Shown: positions 1-8,856 of the stretch, piece by piece
Layout: each line of letters opens with the position of its first letter
Numbering within the stretch: the first letter of the stretch is position 1
Source: Vibrio campbellii CAIM 519 = NBRC 15631 = ATCC 25920
Lineage (GTDB): Bacteria; Pseudomonadota; Gammaproteobacteria; Enterobacterales; Vibrionaceae
DNA: 64,000 bases
NCBI RefSeq assembly: GCF_002163755.1
Contig: NZ_CP015863.1
Span: 1,116,001 to 1,180,000, forward strand
Direction: 5' to 3'
Notes under the pieces: model-generated
Seen by the model: only the letters and a program-made list of their open reading frames with translations
Told to the model about the DNA's origin: nothing
Databases searched by the model: none
Made by a program: the position numbers and the translations under genes

Positions 1-144
1 AAGGATGCCGTCAAATGCGACAGTTATGCGCAAGACAATTGGTGGTATCTACCAGTTTCTGCTCAGTTTGAATCAAACGACGCAGAGCGAATTTTAAATC
101 GAATAAAAGAGGTTAAAGCGACTTATGGATCACCGTCTGCTTGA
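1..144 (+). CDS. lpxK: LpxK C-terminus (tetraacyldisaccharide 4'-kinase), partial
   Basis: Only the last 47 codons and the stop lie in the window; the frame is open from base 1. The translation begins KDAVKC and contains QDNWWYLPV, a C-terminal signature of LpxK, the inner-membrane kinase that phosphorylates the 4' position of tetraacyldisaccharide-1-P in lipid A synthesis. The stop overlaps the start of the next gene by 20 bases, and kdsB follows, so lpxK, the Trm112-like gene and kdsB read as one operon for lipid A and Kdo supply. The 5' part lies outside the window. Confidence 0.88.
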   Translation, partial: KDAVKCDSYAQDNWWYLPVSAQFESNDAERILNRIKEVKATYGSPSA

Positions 145-304
145 GATTGTAGCTTGCCCTGTGTGCAAAGGTAAGCTGACGTACGATAAAGATAATCAAG
201 AGTTGATCTGCAAACTGGATCGCCTTGCTTACCCAATCAAAGAGGGTATTCCTGTTCTGCTTGAGCCAGAAGCACGAACCATGAGCATGGACGAGGGACG
301 CTAA
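125..304 (+). CDS. Trm112-like small zinc-ribbon protein (YcaR family)
   Basis: A 59-residue protein, MDHRLLEIVACPVCKGKLTY onward, found by hand translation. It has the Trm112/YcaR N-terminal pattern LLEIVACPVCKGKL with a CPxC pair (C11, C14) and the later YPIKEGIPVLL segment. The third cysteine (C29) is present, but a full four-cysteine zinc site is not evident. E. coli has the same kind of gene (ycaR) between lpxK and kdsB. It overlaps lpxK by 20 bases, and its TAA shares one base with the kdsB ATG, so the three are translationally coupled. The function in bacteria is not established; family members can act as small partner or stabilising subunits. Confidence 0.88.
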   Translation: MDHRLLEIVACPVCKGKLTYDKDNQELICKLDRLAYPIKEGIPVLLEPEARTMSMDEGR

Positions 305-1062
305 TGTCTTTTACGGTTGTCATTCCTGCACGTTACGCGTCAAGCCGCTTACCAGGCAAGCCGTTGGCAGACATTGGTGGTAAACCAATGATCCAATGGG
401 TATATGAACAAGCCTTACAAGCGGGCGCAGAAGACGTGATTATCGCAACTGACGATGAGCGCGTATCGGCGGCGGCAGAACAGTTTGGTGGCAAGGTTTG
501 TATGACCTCGCCAAACCACGAATCTGGCACTGAGCGACTAGCGGAAGTGGTAGAAAAAATGGCTATCCCTGTAGACCACATTGTGGTTAACGTTCAGGGT
601 GATGAACCATTGATTCCGCCATCGATTATTCGCCAAGTGGCTGACAACCTAGCAGGCTGCGATGCACCAATAGCAACGCTTGCGGTTGAGATTGAATCGG
701 AAGAGGAAGTCTTCAACCCGAATGCGGTGAAGGTGGTTGCGGACGAGCGTGGTTATGCCATGTACTTTAGTCGTGCAACGATTCCTTGGGATCGTGATAA
801 CTTTGCCAAGCAAGACAAAACCATCGCGAATCCATTGATGCGTCACATCGGCATCTACGCTTACCGTGCTGGCTTCATCAATACTTATGTGAATTGGCAG
901 CCAAGCGCACTTGAGCAAATCGAGTGTCTAGAGCAACTTCGAGTACTTTGGTACGGTGAAAAGATTCATGTGGAAGTGGCAAAAGAAGCGCCAGCAGCAG
1001 GTGTGGATACACCAGAAGATTTAGAAGCAGTACGAGCCATTGTCGCTAAGCAAGCACAATAA
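304..1062 (+). CDS. kdsB: 3-deoxy-manno-octulosonate cytidylyltransferase KdsB
   Basis: KdsB activates Kdo as CMP-Kdo for the inner core of lipopolysaccharide, in the cytoplasm. The protein is 252 residues (E. coli about 248). The N-terminus FTVVIPARYASSRLPGKPL is the nucleotide-binding signature, NVQGDEPLI (about residue 98) is the conserved metal/CTP loop, and PLMRHIGIYAYR and LEQIECLEQLR are typical of the family. Its ATG overlaps the stop of the Trm112-like gene by one base, so no earlier start is likely. A strong hairpin follows the stop. Confidence 0.97.
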   Translation: MSFTVVIPARYASSRLPGKPLADIGGKPMIQWVYEQALQAGAEDVIIATDDERVSAAAEQFGGKVCMTSPNHESGTERLAEVVEKMAIPVDHIVVNVQGDEPLIPPSIIRQVADNLAGCDAPIATLAVEIESEEEVFNPNAVKVVADERGYAMYFSRATIPWDRDNFAKQDKTIANPLMRHIGIYAYRAGFINTYVNWQPSALEQIECLEQLRVLWYGEKIHVEVAKEAPAAGVDTPEDLEAVRAIVAKQAQ

Positions 1063-1086
1063 GCTTGGTATTGATTTCCAAATTAG

Positions 1087-1113
1087 AAAGGCTCCTCACT
1101 GAGGAGCCTTTTT
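1087..1113. terminator. bidirectional terminator between kdsB and spoVR
   Basis: An 11-bp perfect stem (AAAGGCTCCTC / GAGGAGCCTTT) with loop ACT, followed by T residues on the plus strand and flanked by A residues that give a shorter T tract on the minus strand. It sits between convergent genes. Confidence 0.9.
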
Positions 1114-1143
1114 GTATCTAGAATAGATTAGAAACTGTATCAG

Positions 1144-2703
1144 TTAGATATTGGTGTCGTACTGATTACGTTTCGGACAGGTTGAGAGGATCTCTCTGTG
1201 CCCGGTGTCTTTCACTTCTTCTAAAATCACATCGAAGCCCCACAAGCGATACACATGCTTAAGTACCTCTTCATAACTGTTATCCAAAGGAATGCGGTTA
1301 TGAGGGACGTATTGAAGTGTTAACGAGCGGTCACCGCGGACATCCACGTTAAACACCTGAATATTTGGCTCTAAGTTCGCCAAGTTATATTGCGCAGCCA
1401 GCGTTTCGCGAATGCGTCGGTACCCCATCTCATCATGAATGGCGGCAACTTCGATGAAGTTTTTGCGATCATCGTCATTGATGGCAAACAATTTGAAATC
1501 ACGCATGAGTTTCGGTGACAAGTATTGGCTGATAAAGCTCTCGTCTTTGAAGTTATGCATGGCAAAGTGAACCGCGTCTAGCCAGTCGGTGCCTGCCAGC
1601 TCAGGGAACCACTCTTTATCCTCGTCTGTTGGTTCTTCACAGATACGTTTGATATCACGGAACATCGCGAATCCAAGCGCATAAGGGTTGATACCACTAA
1701 AGTAAGGACTGTTATACGGTGGCTGTGCAACCACACTAGTGTGACTGTGTAGAAACTCGAGAATGAATTTCTCAGACACTAAACCTTCATCGTAAAGGTG
1801 ATTAAGGATTGTGTAGTGCCAGAAGGTTGCCCAGCCTTCATTCATGACCTGAGTTTGTTTTTGAGGATAGAAGTATTGGCTCACCTTGCGCACGATACGT
1901 ACAATCTCGCGCTGCCATGGCTCAAGTAGTGGTGCGTGTTTTTCAAAGAAGTAGAGCAGGTTCTCCTGTGGCTCGCTCGGGAAGCGAACTTTGATGTCTT
2001 CTTCTTTGGTTTTCGATTGTGGGACGGTTCGCCATAGTTCGTTCACTTGCGATTGCAGATAAGCTTCACGCTCTTCCTGACGAGCTTTCTCTTCATTGAT
2101 GGAAATCTTCTCAGGGCGCTTGTAACGGTCTACACCGAAGTTCATTAGGGCATGGCAAGAGTCGAGTAGTTGTTCGACTTCGTGCACACCGTAGCGCTCC
2201 TCACATTCTGCAATGTAGTTCTTCGCGAACAGAAGATAATCAATGATCGAGCTGGCATCAGTCCAAGTTTGGAACAGATAGTTACCTTTGAAGAACGAAT
2301 TGTGCCCATAACACGCGTGAGCAATAACCAGAGCTTGCATGGTGATGGTGTTCTCTTCCATCAGGTAAGCGATACATGGGTTAGAGTTGATCACGATTTC
2401 GTAAGCCAACCCCATTTGGCCGTGCTTATAGTTCTGCTCCGTTTGGATGAACTTTTTACCAAATGACCAGTGGTTGTAGTTGATGGGCATACCGATGCTT
2501 GAGTACGCGTCCATCATTTGCTCTGATGTGATGACCTCGATTTGGTTAGGATAGGTGTCGAGACGATAATGCTCCGCCACACGCTTGATTTCTTTGTGGT
2601 AACGCTCCAGCAGTTCAAACGTCCAATCTGGACCATCTGGCAGCATCTTTTCTCTGCGTTTCTTCGAGGCTTCCCCCGAAAGGTTTGTCGTTGCGGTATT
2701 CAT
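1144..2703 (-). CDS. SpoVR family protein (YcgB)
   Basis: The 519-residue protein matches the SpoVR/YcgB family in length (E. coli YcgB about 510) and in sequence: LLPDGPDWTFELLERYH-like start, GLAYEIVINSNPCIAYLMEENT, VMNEGWATFWHYTI and NPYALGFAMFRDI are family hallmarks. SpoVR was named for spore cortex formation in Bacillus, but in proteobacteria it accompanies PrkA and YeaH and its biochemical role is unknown. No signal peptide or membrane segment is seen. It is the last gene of the prkA-yeaH-spoVR operon, 11 bases after yeaH. Confidence 0.95.
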   Translation of the reverse strand: MNTATTNLSGEASKKRREKMLPDGPDWTFELLERYHKEIKRVAEHYRLDTYPNQIEVITSEQMMDAYSSIGMPINYNHWSFGKKFIQTEQNYKHGQMGLAYEIVINSNPCIAYLMEENTITMQALVIAHACYGHNSFFKGNYLFQTWTDASSIIDYLLFAKNYIAECEERYGVHEVEQLLDSCHALMNFGVDRYKRPEKISINEEKARQEEREAYLQSQVNELWRTVPQSKTKEEDIKVRFPSEPQENLLYFFEKHAPLLEPWQREIVRIVRKVSQYFYPQKQTQVMNEGWATFWHYTILNHLYDEGLVSEKFILEFLHSHTSVVAQPPYNSPYFSGINPYALGFAMFRDIKRICEEPTDEDKEWFPELAGTDWLDAVHFAMHNFKDESFISQYLSPKLMRDFKLFAINDDDRKNFIEVAAIHDEMGYRRIRETLAAQYNLANLEPNIQVFNVDVRGDRSLTLQYVPHNRIPLDNSYEEVLKHVYRLWGFDVILEEVKDTGHREILSTCPKRNQYDTNI

Positions 2704-2714
2704 CGCTAGCCTCC

Positions 2715-3986
2715 TTACGCATTTTCTTTTTGGAATAGTTCACGGAAGACTGGGAAGATATCCTCCACAGAGCGGATGTTTTTCATGGCGAAGTTTGGAA
2801 AGGCTTCGGAAAGCTTTTCATACTCATGCCACAGCGTTTGATGGGAACGTCTAGTGATCTCGATGTATGAATAGTACTGACAATTTGGCAGTAACTTATT
2901 GACGAGTAGGTCACGACAGCGAGGTGAATCGTCTGCCCAGTTATCACCATCGGATGCTTGAGCCGCGTAGATGTTCCACTGGCCAACAGGGTAGCGGTCT
3001 TGAACGATCTCATTCATCAGTTTGAGTGCGCTCGAAACAATCGTGCCACCCGTTTCTTGCGAATAGAAGAACTCGTGCTCATCGACTTCTTTCGCTTGTG
3101 TATGGTGACGAATGAAGACCACTTCAACGTTTTCGTAGGTACGCGTCAAGAACAGATAAAGCAGTACATAGAAGCGTTTTGCAATGTCTTTGGTTGCTTG
3201 GTCCATAGAACCAGACACATCCATTAGACAGAACATGACCGCTTGGCTCGATGGCACTGGGCGCTTCTCATAGTTCTTGAAACGTAAGTCGAAGGTATCG
3301 ATAAAGGGTACGCTTTCGATTTTCTTGCGCAGATCCTTAATTTCCTTCTTCAGACGATTTTCTTCAAGCTGCTGAGCGGGCTCGATGTTTTTGATGCGAG
3401 TAAGCTCATCTTCCAGTTCATTAAGAAGACGCTTCTTACCCGCCGTCATTGCCGTGCGTCGCGCTAGAGATTGTTGTAGCGAGCGAACAACGGCAATGTT
3501 GGATGGAATACCCGCAGTTTGATAACCCGCGCGGTGGGTTTTCCACTCTGTGATTTTGGCAATTTGGTTTTTCTCAAGATTTGGTAACTCTAAATCTTCA
3601 AACAAGATATCGAGGTACTCGTCTTTTGAAATTTGGAAAACGAACTCGTCTTGGCCTTCACCGTCAGGGCTGGCATTGCCTTCACCAGCACCGCCGCCTT
3701 GGCCACCACCTTTCGGGCGTTCGATTTTGTCACCAGTGATAAATTGGTCGTTACCAGGATGCACGCGGTCTCGCACGCCCCCTTTACCCTGATGAAACAT
3801 AGGTTCGTTAATATCTTTGTGCGGTATTGCGACGTCTTCGCCCGTTTCCGTGTTCGTGATCGAGCGTCGATTCACTGCGTCAGCTACCGACTCTTTAATC
3901 TGCTCTTTATGGCGCTTCAAGAAGCGCTGTCGATTAACAGCGCTCTTGTTCTTGCCATTGAGCCTTCGGTCTATAAATTGCGCCAT
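2715..3986 (-). CDS. yeaH: YeaH/YhbH family protein (DUF444, VWA-like)
   Basis: Cytoplasmic partner of the PrkA kinase module. The N-terminus FIDRRLNGKNKSAVNRQRFL is strongly conserved, a Gly-rich linker (GGGQGGGAGEG) lies near residue 95, and a MIDAS-like DVSGSMD motif near residue 255 marks a von Willebrand A-type fold; YAAQASDGDNWADDSP follows. I take the ATG at 3986 (423 residues) because MAQFIDRR aligns with E. coli YeaH and GAGGG lies about eight bases upstream; a frame-extended ATG at 4010 has no ribosome site. The gene lies 45 bases after prkA. The family's molecular function is not known. Confidence 0.95.
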   Translation of the reverse strand: MAQFIDRRLNGKNKSAVNRQRFLKRHKEQIKESVADAVNRRSITNTETGEDVAIPHKDINEPMFHQGKGGVRDRVHPGNDQFITGDKIERPKGGGQGGGAGEGNASPDGEGQDEFVFQISKDEYLDILFEDLELPNLEKNQIAKITEWKTHRAGYQTAGIPSNIAVVRSLQQSLARRTAMTAGKKRLLNELEDELTRIKNIEPAQQLEENRLKKEIKDLRKKIESVPFIDTFDLRFKNYEKRPVPSSQAVMFCLMDVSGSMDQATKDIAKRFYVLLYLFLTRTYENVEVVFIRHHTQAKEVDEHEFFYSQETGGTIVSSALKLMNEIVQDRYPVGQWNIYAAQASDGDNWADDSPRCRDLLVNKLLPNCQYYSYIEITRRSHQTLWHEYEKLSEAFPNFAMKNIRSVEDIFPVFRELFQKENA

Positions 3987-4031
3987 GAAATAGCCCTCTT
4001 CATGTTTCACAAGCGACCTAACTCAAACTGG

Positions 4032-5966
4032 TTAGGATGACTTACGTACTCGTAGGTACCACTCAGAAAGTAGGCGAACCTGTTTCTCGGTATAGCCTTT
4101 TTCCATCATGCGAGCGACAAAGTCGTCGTGTTTCTTCTGATCTTCAGAAGAGGTTTTCGCATTGAAAGAGATAACCGGAAGCAGTTCTTCGGTATTGGAG
4201 AACATTTTCTTCTCGATTACCGTGCGCAGTTTTTCGTAGCTGGTCCAAACTGGGTTTTGACCATTGTTATTGGCTTTCGCACGAAGCACAAAGTTGACGA
4301 TTTCGTTTCGGAAATCTTTCGGGTTAGAGATGCCCGCTGTTTTCTCGATTTTCTCTAGTTCAGCATTTAGAGAAGCACGGTCGAACAGTTGACCTGTTTC
4401 TGGATCGCGATATTCTTGGTCTTGGATCCAGAAGTCTGCATAGGTGACATAACGGTCGAAGATATTCTGGCCGTACTCAGAGTAAGACTCTAGGTACGCA
4501 GTTTGAACTTCTTTACCAATGAACTCGACATAACGAGGCACTAGATAGCCTTTCAAGAATTCAAGATACTTCTCTGCCATCTCGGAAGGAAACTGTTCGC
4601 GTTCTACTTGCTGTTCAATCACGTAGAACAAGTGCACTGGGTTTGCAGCCACTTCTGTTTGGTCGAAGTTGAATACGCGAGACAAGATCTTGAATGCGAA
4701 ACGGGTTGATAGGCCATTCATGCCTTCATCAACGCCAGCGTAATCTCGGTACTCTTGGTAGCTCTTCGCTTTAGGATCGGTGTCTTTCAGTGTTTCACCG
4801 TCATACACGCGCATCTTCGAGAAAATGGACGAGTTTTCAGGCTCTTTAAGTCGCGAAAGAATACTGAATTGAGCCAGCGTTTCGAGTGTGCTTGGTGAGC
4901 AAGGTGCTTTAGATAGCTCACTGTTTTCAAGCAGTTTCTGGTAGATCTTCACTTCTTCCGACACTCGTAGACAGTAAGGTACTTTCACGATGTATACACG
5001 GTCCAAGAACGCCTCGTTGTTCTTGTTATTACGGAAGGTTTGCCACTCAGATTCATTTGAGTGCGCCAGAATCATACCGTCGAATGGAATCGCTGATAGA
5101 CCCTCTGTCCCGTTGAAGTTGCCTTCCTGAGTTGCAGTCAAGAGTGGGTGTAGCACCTTGATTGGCGCTTTGAACATCTCAACGAATTCCATTAAGCCTT
5201 GGTTCGCTTTACATAGCGCGCCAGAGTAGCTGTAGGCATCTGGGTCATCTTGTGAGTAATGCTCTAACTGACGAATATCGACCTTACCAACTAGGGACGA
5301 AATGTCTTGGTTGTTTTCATCACCTGGTTCGGTTTTCGCAATAGCCACTTGGTCAAGGATAGAAGGGCGAACTTTCAGTACTTTAAATTTGGTGATGTCA
5401 CCGCCAAATTCATGAAGGCGTTTTGCCGCCCATGGTGACATGATAGAACGTAGGTAACGATGCTCGATGCCATACTCTTTCTTGAGAATCTCACCATCTT
5501 CTGTTGGATTGAACAAACAGAATGGGTGATCGTTAACTGGGCTTCGTTCGCCGTTTGCGCTAAGCACATAAACGGGCATTTTTTCCATTAGGGCTTTTAG
5601 CTTTTCGGCAAGTGATGACTTACCACCACCAACAGGGCCGAGTAGGTATAGGATTTGTTTGCGTTCTTCCAAACCTTGTGCGGCATGCTTGAGGTAAGAA
5701 ACAATCTGCTCGATTGCGTCTTCCATGCCATAGAAATCTTTGAAGGTTTCGTAACGCGAAATGACACGGTTTGAGAATATACGGCTCAGTCTTGGATCTT
5801 GAGCAGTATCAATGACTTCTGGCTCTCCGATAGCCATAAGTAGGCGTTCTGCAGCGTTAGCGTAGGCGCTTTTGTCGTCTTTACACAGGGCTAAGAAATC
5901 CTGTAACGACATCTCTTCATCTTTTGCAGCTTCATATCTTGATTGATAGTGGTCGAAAATACTCAT
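4032..5966 (-). CDS. prkA: PrkA/YeaG serine protein kinase (AAA+ type)
   Basis: The 644-residue protein has the same length as E. coli YeaG. It carries a Walker A loop LLGPVGGGKSSLAEKL near residue 110, an AAA+ core with MILAHSNESEWQTF, and a C-terminal PrkA kinase-like domain. PrkA proteins phosphorylate serine in vitro and are linked to stationary-phase and nitrogen stress in enterobacteria. It is first in the operon with yeaH and spoVR, and about 490 bases separate it from yfbU, enough for its own regulated promoter. Known from the family: function in starvation adaptation. Not visible here: its substrate. Confidence 0.96.
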   Translation of the reverse strand: MSIFDHYQSRYEAAKDEEMSLQDFLALCKDDKSAYANAAERLLMAIGEPEVIDTAQDPRLSRIFSNRVISRYETFKDFYGMEDAIEQIVSYLKHAAQGLEERKQILYLLGPVGGGKSSLAEKLKALMEKMPVYVLSANGERSPVNDHPFCLFNPTEDGEILKKEYGIEHRYLRSIMSPWAAKRLHEFGGDITKFKVLKVRPSILDQVAIAKTEPGDENNQDISSLVGKVDIRQLEHYSQDDPDAYSYSGALCKANQGLMEFVEMFKAPIKVLHPLLTATQEGNFNGTEGLSAIPFDGMILAHSNESEWQTFRNNKNNEAFLDRVYIVKVPYCLRVSEEVKIYQKLLENSELSKAPCSPSTLETLAQFSILSRLKEPENSSIFSKMRVYDGETLKDTDPKAKSYQEYRDYAGVDEGMNGLSTRFAFKILSRVFNFDQTEVAANPVHLFYVIEQQVEREQFPSEMAEKYLEFLKGYLVPRYVEFIGKEVQTAYLESYSEYGQNIFDRYVTYADFWIQDQEYRDPETGQLFDRASLNAELEKIEKTAGISNPKDFRNEIVNFVLRAKANNNGQNPVWTSYEKLRTVIEKKMFSNTEELLPVISFNAKTSSEDQKKHDDFVARMMEKGYTEKQVRLLSEWYLRVRKSS

Positions 5967-6455
5967 GTCGCTTTCCCCTTTAACTAGTCAGTCTACCGAC
6001 GAACGTTGACGCAGGCTTACCCAACCTTGAAATGCCCTTCGTTGTATGAAGTTATACGTCCTGTTATCACGTTTGGTTTGTACTGAAGGCAAGCTAGACA
6101 AGACCAAAGACTTTGCTTTGTGGACACTTTTTCACTGCAACGAAGAACGATGGATAAGTTCCTTTCAATCACTCCCTTTCTCAATTTAAGCCTAGTCGGG
6201 GATTTCCAATTTTGCTTAACAATTATGAATTTATTGTAAAAGTGACATTTGAATCACTGTTTAGAGAATTAACAATTTGAGCTGTGAATAGGAGCGATAG
6301 AAATTAGATATGTGGCTTTGAATCACTGAGATTAGTGATTTGTGTGCAAGTTACAGAGAATGAAAGACTTAAGCGTGCTTTACGAATGAGGTTGAATTGT
6401 GACAGGGGAAAAGAAAAAGGAGAGCCTTTGCTCTCCTTTTCAGATACTTGTTGGA
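5967..6455. other. intergenic region upstream of prkA
   Basis: About 490 bases with no credible coding frame. It should carry the prkA promoter and leader on the minus strand. The only clear element is the terminator at its left end. I looked for a sigma-54 type -24/-12 element on the minus strand and did not find a convincing one. Confidence 0.6.
6414..6442 (-). terminator. terminator after yfbU
   Basis: Stem AAAAGGAGAGC / GCTCTCCTTTT with a short CTTT-type loop, A-rich on the left side so that the minus-strand transcript ends in a T tract. It lies 14 bases past the yfbU stop. Confidence 0.88.
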
Positions 6456-6956
6456 TTATGCACTAAAGATTTGTGCCAGTTCGTTCGCACACAAGTGGTA
6501 TTGACGAGGGCAGTTGCGCCAAGTTTTTAGCATGCGACGGTATTTGTCTAGCATTGGCATTTGGCTATTGAAGTGATGGTCCGCTTTATCGAATTGAGGG
6601 TAAAGACCTTCCGAATCCACTAGGAAGCGTACGTAATGCACTTGCTGTGCTTCCGTTGCGATATCAAAGCCAAGGAACTGCAGACGACGTTGGTCCACTT
6701 TGCCGCGCTCTTCATCATCCAGCATTTTGTTTGATTCTTGCATTGCATGGTACATCTCCATAATGTCGATGATTTCACGACATTCAGTTTCAGTGATGCA
6801 GCCAAAATCTTTGTTCAACTCGCGCATTTGCAGCTCGTAACCACGTTCTACAATGGTTTGTAGACGCTTGTATTTTGCCGCATTGCTAGGGTCAAGTTGA
6901 GACATTAGGTTGTACTGGTTTGATAGGATCAAACGTTGAGCGTTTGACATTTCCAT
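6456..6956 (-). CDS. yfbU: YfbU family protein
   Basis: 166 residues, close to E. coli YfbU (164). MEMSNAQRLILSNQYNLMS, RLQTIVERGYELQMRELN, IIDIMEMYHAM and CPRQYHLCANE are nearly invariant in the family. It is soluble with no signal peptide. The fold is helical; function is unknown, though overexpression in E. coli was linked to cell death. It stands alone, with its own terminator and a gap of about 160 bases to the gene on its left-hand (3') side. Confidence 0.93.
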   Translation of the reverse strand: MEMSNAQRLILSNQYNLMSQLDPSNAAKYKRLQTIVERGYELQMRELNKDFGCITETECREIIDIMEMYHAMQESNKMLDDEERGKVDQRRLQFLGFDIATEAQQVHYVRFLVDSEGLYPQFDKADHHFNSQMPMLDKYRRMLKTWRNCPRQYHLCANELAQIFSA

Positions 6957-7114
6957 GATGACCTCACTAAATAATCTAATACATTTTTAATGTGCTTAGG
7001 TTAACGTTTCGGACGAAGGTGAAACATGATCTCAACACATATTTAATATGAAAAATGGCAAGAATTATTGAATTTAGCCAGTTTAAAAACGCTGTGTTAA
7101 CGGGCGATGACAGC

Positions 7115-7780
7115 TTATTTATGGTAATGGTTGTATATATAATCTCGGTCTGAGAAGACTCGTAGCCATTCTGGTTTGAAAACCGTCAACACAGCCAGTG
7201 ACATTCCGTTTAGGAGCCCTTCAGGGAAGGCAAGCAATGGAACAAAAACAAAGTAGTTGTGTTGGATGGTTTGCCAGTCGTAATGACCGATAGAGAGGTG
7301 GTAAAAAGAGTTAACGAGTAAATGGAGGCTACCAGTGAGCGCACCATTGAAGAATCCCGCTACAAAAATGAAAACGAAGATATTGCGCGGCAGATACTGA
7401 TAACTTAGCAAAAAAATCAGATAGCTGATCAGAATTGGAATCAGAGCAGAAAGCACCAATGCGCTTGGTAACATTAACAGTGGTACGCCGTGAATCAAGT
7501 GATTGACGAGCATGGCAGGGATACAGAGAAGAAATGCCATTCGCCAACCGTACATCATGGTTAGTGTAGTCAACGCAAGAAAGTGAATTTGTAACCCTTC
7601 TTTCACACCGGCCTGGGCAGACCACAGAATGCTTAGTAAGAAGAGTGTTGCGAAGACCAAATGTTGGAATGGCTTTTCTTGCTCCATTTTAGGCCAAACC
7701 ACTTTTCTCCAATCGGGAAGGCAATAAACGACCGCGACCCAGCAAACAATGATGACCGAAACGAAATTAAACCAATCCAT
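7115..7780 (-). CDS. CbiM-like energy-coupling factor transporter permease
   Basis: A 221-residue hydrophobic protein with six or so membrane segments and no signal peptide. The central HFLALTTLTMMYGWRMAFL and the later GFFNGALTGSLHLLVNSF and FPEGLLNGM segments resemble the CbiM/substrate-specificity family of ECF transporters, which take up cobalt, nickel or vitamins. Classic CbiM begins with an essential MHIxxG metal-binding N-terminus; this protein starts MDWFNFVSV and lacks it. No ATPase or T-subunit gene is adjacent. It may therefore be a divergent, solitary member with a different ligand; assignment to family is fairly sure, substrate is not. Confidence 0.7.
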   Translation of the reverse strand: MDWFNFVSVIIVCWVAVVYCLPDWRKVVWPKMEQEKPFQHLVFATLFLLSILWSAQAGVKEGLQIHFLALTTLTMMYGWRMAFLLCIPAMLVNHLIHGVPLLMLPSALVLSALIPILISYLIFLLSYQYLPRNIFVFIFVAGFFNGALTGSLHLLVNSFYHLSIGHYDWQTIQHNYFVFVPLLAFPEGLLNGMSLAVLTVFKPEWLRVFSDRDYIYNHYHK

Positions 7781-7920
7781 GTGTTATCCCAACGCTATTC
7801 CTGTAAGCTTTACTTACTACTTAGTATTCCTAATACGTCTAGTATGAGTTGGATAGGGCACAAGGCCGATCAGTTTGTACGACTAGTTTGTACAACACAT
7901 ACACCAACGTATAGGTAAAA

Positions 7921-7945
7921 AAATACCAGCAAGCTGCTGGTATTT
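7921..7945 (-). terminator. terminator after pflA
   Basis: An 11-bp perfect stem AAATACCAGCA / TGCTGGTATTT with loop AGC. On the minus strand it is followed by a run of T. It lies 27 bases past the pflA stop. Confidence 0.9.
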
Positions 7946-7971
7946 TTAATCTATTCAATAACCTAATTCGC

Positions 7972-8712
7972 TTAGTATTTCACATTTGAGTTGTATTGGG
8001 AAAGAATTGACTGGATTTCATCCATTGTTTCTTTTGATGGTGGGTTGACGCCATCAAGCGGATATTCAACACCAAGCGCTTCCCATTTGTGCGCACCAAG
8101 TTTGTGGTATGGCAGAAGCTCTACCTTTTCGATGTTGTCCATATCTTTGATGAACTCACCCAGCATGTGCGCTGCTTCTGGCTCGTCAGTGTAGCCAGGG
8201 ACTACAACATAACGAATCCAAGTCTTTTGACCAATCTTATGTAGGTAACGAGCAAAGTCTAAAACACGACGGTTAGAGACACCGATGAACTCTTGGTGGA
8301 TCTCGTCTTTCATGTGTTTAAGGTCAAGCATAACAAGGTCTGTCGCATCCAATACTTCGTCGATGACATCAGTGTGTTTACGGATGTAACCGTTAGTATC
8401 TAGGCAGGTATGAATGCCTTCAGCTTGAGCAGCGCGGAAGAAGTCACGTACAAATTCCGGCTGAAGCATTGCTTCGCCACCAGAACACGTAATGCCACCA
8501 CCTGATGCATTCATGAAGTGACGGTAGGTTTTTGCTTCTGCAATAATCTCTTCAACCGTCACTTCTTTGCCATCATGCGTGTCCCATGTATCGCGGTTAT
8601 GGCAATACTTACAGCGCATTAAGCAACCTTGCAAGAAGACGATAAAACGAATACCAGGTCCGTCTACGGTACCACATGACTCAAACGAGTGAATACGACC
8701 AGTTGTTGACAT
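7972..8712 (-). CDS. pflA: pyruvate formate-lyase activating enzyme PflA (radical SAM)
   Basis: PflA uses a [4Fe-4S] cluster and S-adenosylmethionine to install the glycyl radical on PflB. The protein is 246 residues, as in E. coli. The radical SAM motif CLMRCKYC (CxxxCxxC) lies near residue 30, followed by the SAM-binding GGGITCSGGEAMLQPEF stretch. IHSFESCGTVDGPGIRF at the N-terminus is diagnostic. It lies on the same strand as pflB but is separated from it by an LpxR-like gene with its own terminators, unlike the adjacent pflB-pflA order of E. coli. Confidence 0.97.
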   Translation of the reverse strand: MSTTGRIHSFESCGTVDGPGIRFIVFLQGCLMRCKYCHNRDTWDTHDGKEVTVEEIIAEAKTYRHFMNASGGGITCSGGEAMLQPEFVRDFFRAAQAEGIHTCLDTNGYIRKHTDVIDEVLDATDLVMLDLKHMKDEIHQEFIGVSNRRVLDFARYLHKIGQKTWIRYVVVPGYTDEPEAAHMLGEFIKDMDNIEKVELLPYHKLGAHKWEALGVEYPLDGVNPPSKETMDEIQSILSQYNSNVKY

Positions 8713-8816
8713 CTTTTGCTCTCATTTTTAATAAATTCTGACTGTTATTTTATTACAAATTGTAGGGTTAAAACAGTCTAACAGGACTTTCGTTGGCGAG
8801 ATAATGAGCAAAGAAA

Positions 8817-8842
8817 ACGGCGAATGAAAACTCACACGCCGT
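8817..8842 (-). terminator. weak terminator after LpxR-like gene
   Basis: Stem ACGGCG / CGCCGT with a 14-base loop, followed on the minus strand by TTTTC. It sits 15 bases past the stop of the LpxR-like gene. Confidence 0.5.
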
Positions 8843-8856
8843 ATAAAGGTTTTTCT

